Origin: Actinomycetales bacterium Ga0077552 | Lineage (GTDB): Bacteria; Actinomycetota; Actinomycetes; Actinomycetales; Microbacteriaceae | DNA length: 5,861 nt | Reading direction: 5' to 3' | NCBI GenBank assembly: GCA_001464255.1 | Contig: LNFD01000171.1 | Location: 1-5,861, forward strand | Shown: positions 4,826 through 5,861 of the stretch, piece by piece | Position numbering within the stretch: position 1 is the stretch's first letter | How the letters are laid out: each line of letters begins with the position of its first letter | Program-made: the position numbers and the translations under genes | The notes under the pieces: model-generated | What the model saw: only the letters and a program-made list of their open reading frames with translations | What the model was told of the DNA's origin: nothing | The model's database searches: none

Positions 4826-5861
4826 TTACCTCTCGCGACCCGCAGTTTCTTTTCCCCCGGCGAGGTCGACGATCGCCGCTTCGAAGACCTCGTGGTGGGC
4901 ATCCACGTCGGCACGCGTCGTCATGGGCGCCATGAGCGCCATGTTGTGGAACGGCGTCAGCATGATGCCGCGGTTCACCAGGAACAGGTGCAGGAAGTCT
5001 TCGAGCTCGCCGTCGGCCGCCTCGGCCGCGAGCGTGCCGTTGATCGGGTACGGCCGGGCGAAGCGGTACTCGGCCCGCGCGCCGAGCTGGTTGATCGCCC
5101 ACGGCAGGTCGTAGCGGTCGAAGAGCTCGTTGACGCCGTCCGTGAAGTACGTCGCCGTGTCGATCATGTGCGCGAAGGCCTCGTCGGTGAGCACGTGCTC
5201 GAGCGTCGCCCGCATGGCGGCGACCGAGAGCGGGTTGCCGGCGAGCGTGCCGCCGACGCCGCCCATGTCGACGAGGTCGAGGTCGGTGCGGGCGAGCGCG
5301 CGCTCGGCGAACTCGGCCGACAGCCCGTAGGCGCCGGTCGGGATGCCCCCGCCGATCGACTTGCCGATGACGACGAGGTCGGGCTCGAGGTCGTAGGCCT
5401 GCGTCATGCCGCCGGGCCCGGCCGAGAACGTGTGCGTCTCGTCGATGATGAGCAGCGCGTCGTACTGCCGCGTGAGCGCGCGCACGCCCTCGAGGTACCC
5501 GGGCTCGGGCAGCACGATGCCGATGTTGGTGAGCGCCGGCTCGATGAGCACCGCGGCGACATCGCCGTGGGCGAGCGCCCGCTCGAGGCCCGGCAGGTCG
5601 TTGTACTCGGCCGCGCGCGAGGTCTCGGTCACGTCGACGGGGGCACCGACGTTGCCGGGGCGTGACATGCCCTCGCCGTCGGGCCCGACGACGACGAGCG
5701 ACTCGTCGACCGATCCGTGGTAGCAGTACGAGTGGAAGAGGATCTTCGGCTTTCCGGTGATCGCGCGCACGAGGCGAATCGCCCAGCGATTCGCATCCGT
5801 CGCCGTCAGCGAGAACGACCAGCGGTCCATGCGGAACCGGCGCGAGAGCTCGGCGCCGACC
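4826..5861 (-). CDS. class III PLP-dependent aminotransferase, glutamate-1-semialdehyde aminotransferase-like, C-terminal part
   Basis: The frame is open to the right edge, giving a C-terminal fragment of 344 residues of an enzyme normally near 430-450. Fold-type I, class III signatures follow HemL order: TATDANRWAIRLVRAITG (fragment about 19-36; HemL has GTEA..AIRLAR), YHGSVDESLVV (about 47-57), LIEPALTNIGIVLPEPGYLEG, IIDETHTF with the cofactor-ring Asp at 140, and VVIGKSIGGGIPTGAYG with the PLP Lys at 167. The class suggests transamination or an aminomutase reaction in the cytoplasm. True HemL proteins usually read DEVMTG where this has DETHTF, so it is more likely a paralogue with another amino substrate, which cannot be named from sequence. 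An ATG at 5830 is internal, since upstream codons (VGAELSRRFR) continue the family sequence. The gene is high-GC and host-like. No clear terminator separates it from the membrane gene, 165 bases downstream on the same strand. Confidence 0.9.
   Translation of the reverse strand, partial: VGAELSRRFRMDRWSFSLTATDANRWAIRLVRAITGKPKILFHSYCYHGSVDESLVVVGPDGEGMSRPGNVGAPVDVTETSRAAEYNDLPGLERALAHGDVAAVLIEPALTNIGIVLPEPGYLEGVRALTRQYDALLIIDETHTFSAGPGGMTQAYDLEPDLVVIGKSIGGGIPTGAYGLSAEFAERALARTDLDLVDMGGVGGTLAGNPLSVAAMRATLEHVLTDEAFAHMIDTATYFTDGVNELFDRYDLPWAINQLGARAEYRFARPYPINGTLAAEAADGELEDFLHLFLVNRGIMLTPFHNMALMAPMTTRADVDAHHEVFEAAIVDLAGGKETAGRER

Noticed and set aside
4503..5102. 199-codon minus-strand ORF joining aminotransferase and membrane gene regions
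   Set aside because: Out of frame with both genes, running through the promoter; no recognisable domain.
4805..5665. 286-codon plus-strand ORF opposite the aminotransferase
   Set aside because: Low-information Arg/Val/Glu-rich product; the minus strand shows clear PLP enzyme motifs in the same bases.

Overview
The window looks like chromosomal DNA from a high-GC actinobacterium, most likely a member of Microbacteriaceae or a close relative. Support comes from the very high GC and GC3 of the housekeeping genes (hand-counted lines reach about 80% GC), the glmU-prs gene pair, the actinobacterial form of the PRPP synthase loop, and a leaderless-looking start for glmU. The family assignment is inference from sequence style, not from a search.

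Left part (1-3326, + strand): the 3' part of a single-chain iron-sulfur L-serine dehydratase (sdaA), then glmU (UDP-GlcNAc biosynthesis) and prs (PRPP synthesis). glmU and prs probably form an operon with a 46-base gap. A block of stem-loops (3379-3482), ending in a perfect 20-bp hairpin, separates prs from the convergent genes to its right.

Middle part (3327-4825): an island of clearly lower GC (sampled lines 38-63%) with two minus-strand genes: a two-helix membrane protein I do not recognise, then a Met/His-rich DUF305 lipoprotein. Both are predicted to expose Met/His-rich parts outside the membrane. A good sigma70-type promoter flanked by an 8-base direct repeat lies upstream, and a 16-base inverted repeat lies between the genes. 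The simplest reading is an acquired metal-handling module, perhaps for copper; that function is inference. This is the most interesting part of the window.

Right part (4826-5861, - strand): the C-terminal 344 residues of a class III PLP aminotransferase of the glutamate-1-semialdehyde aminotransferase-like group, again in high-GC host-like sequence. Its start lies beyond the right edge.

No tRNA, rRNA, CRISPR array, insertion sequence or integrase was seen. No stretch longer than 300 bases lacks a gene. The long ORFs opposite sdaA, glmU, prs and the aminotransferase are high-GC antisense shadows.
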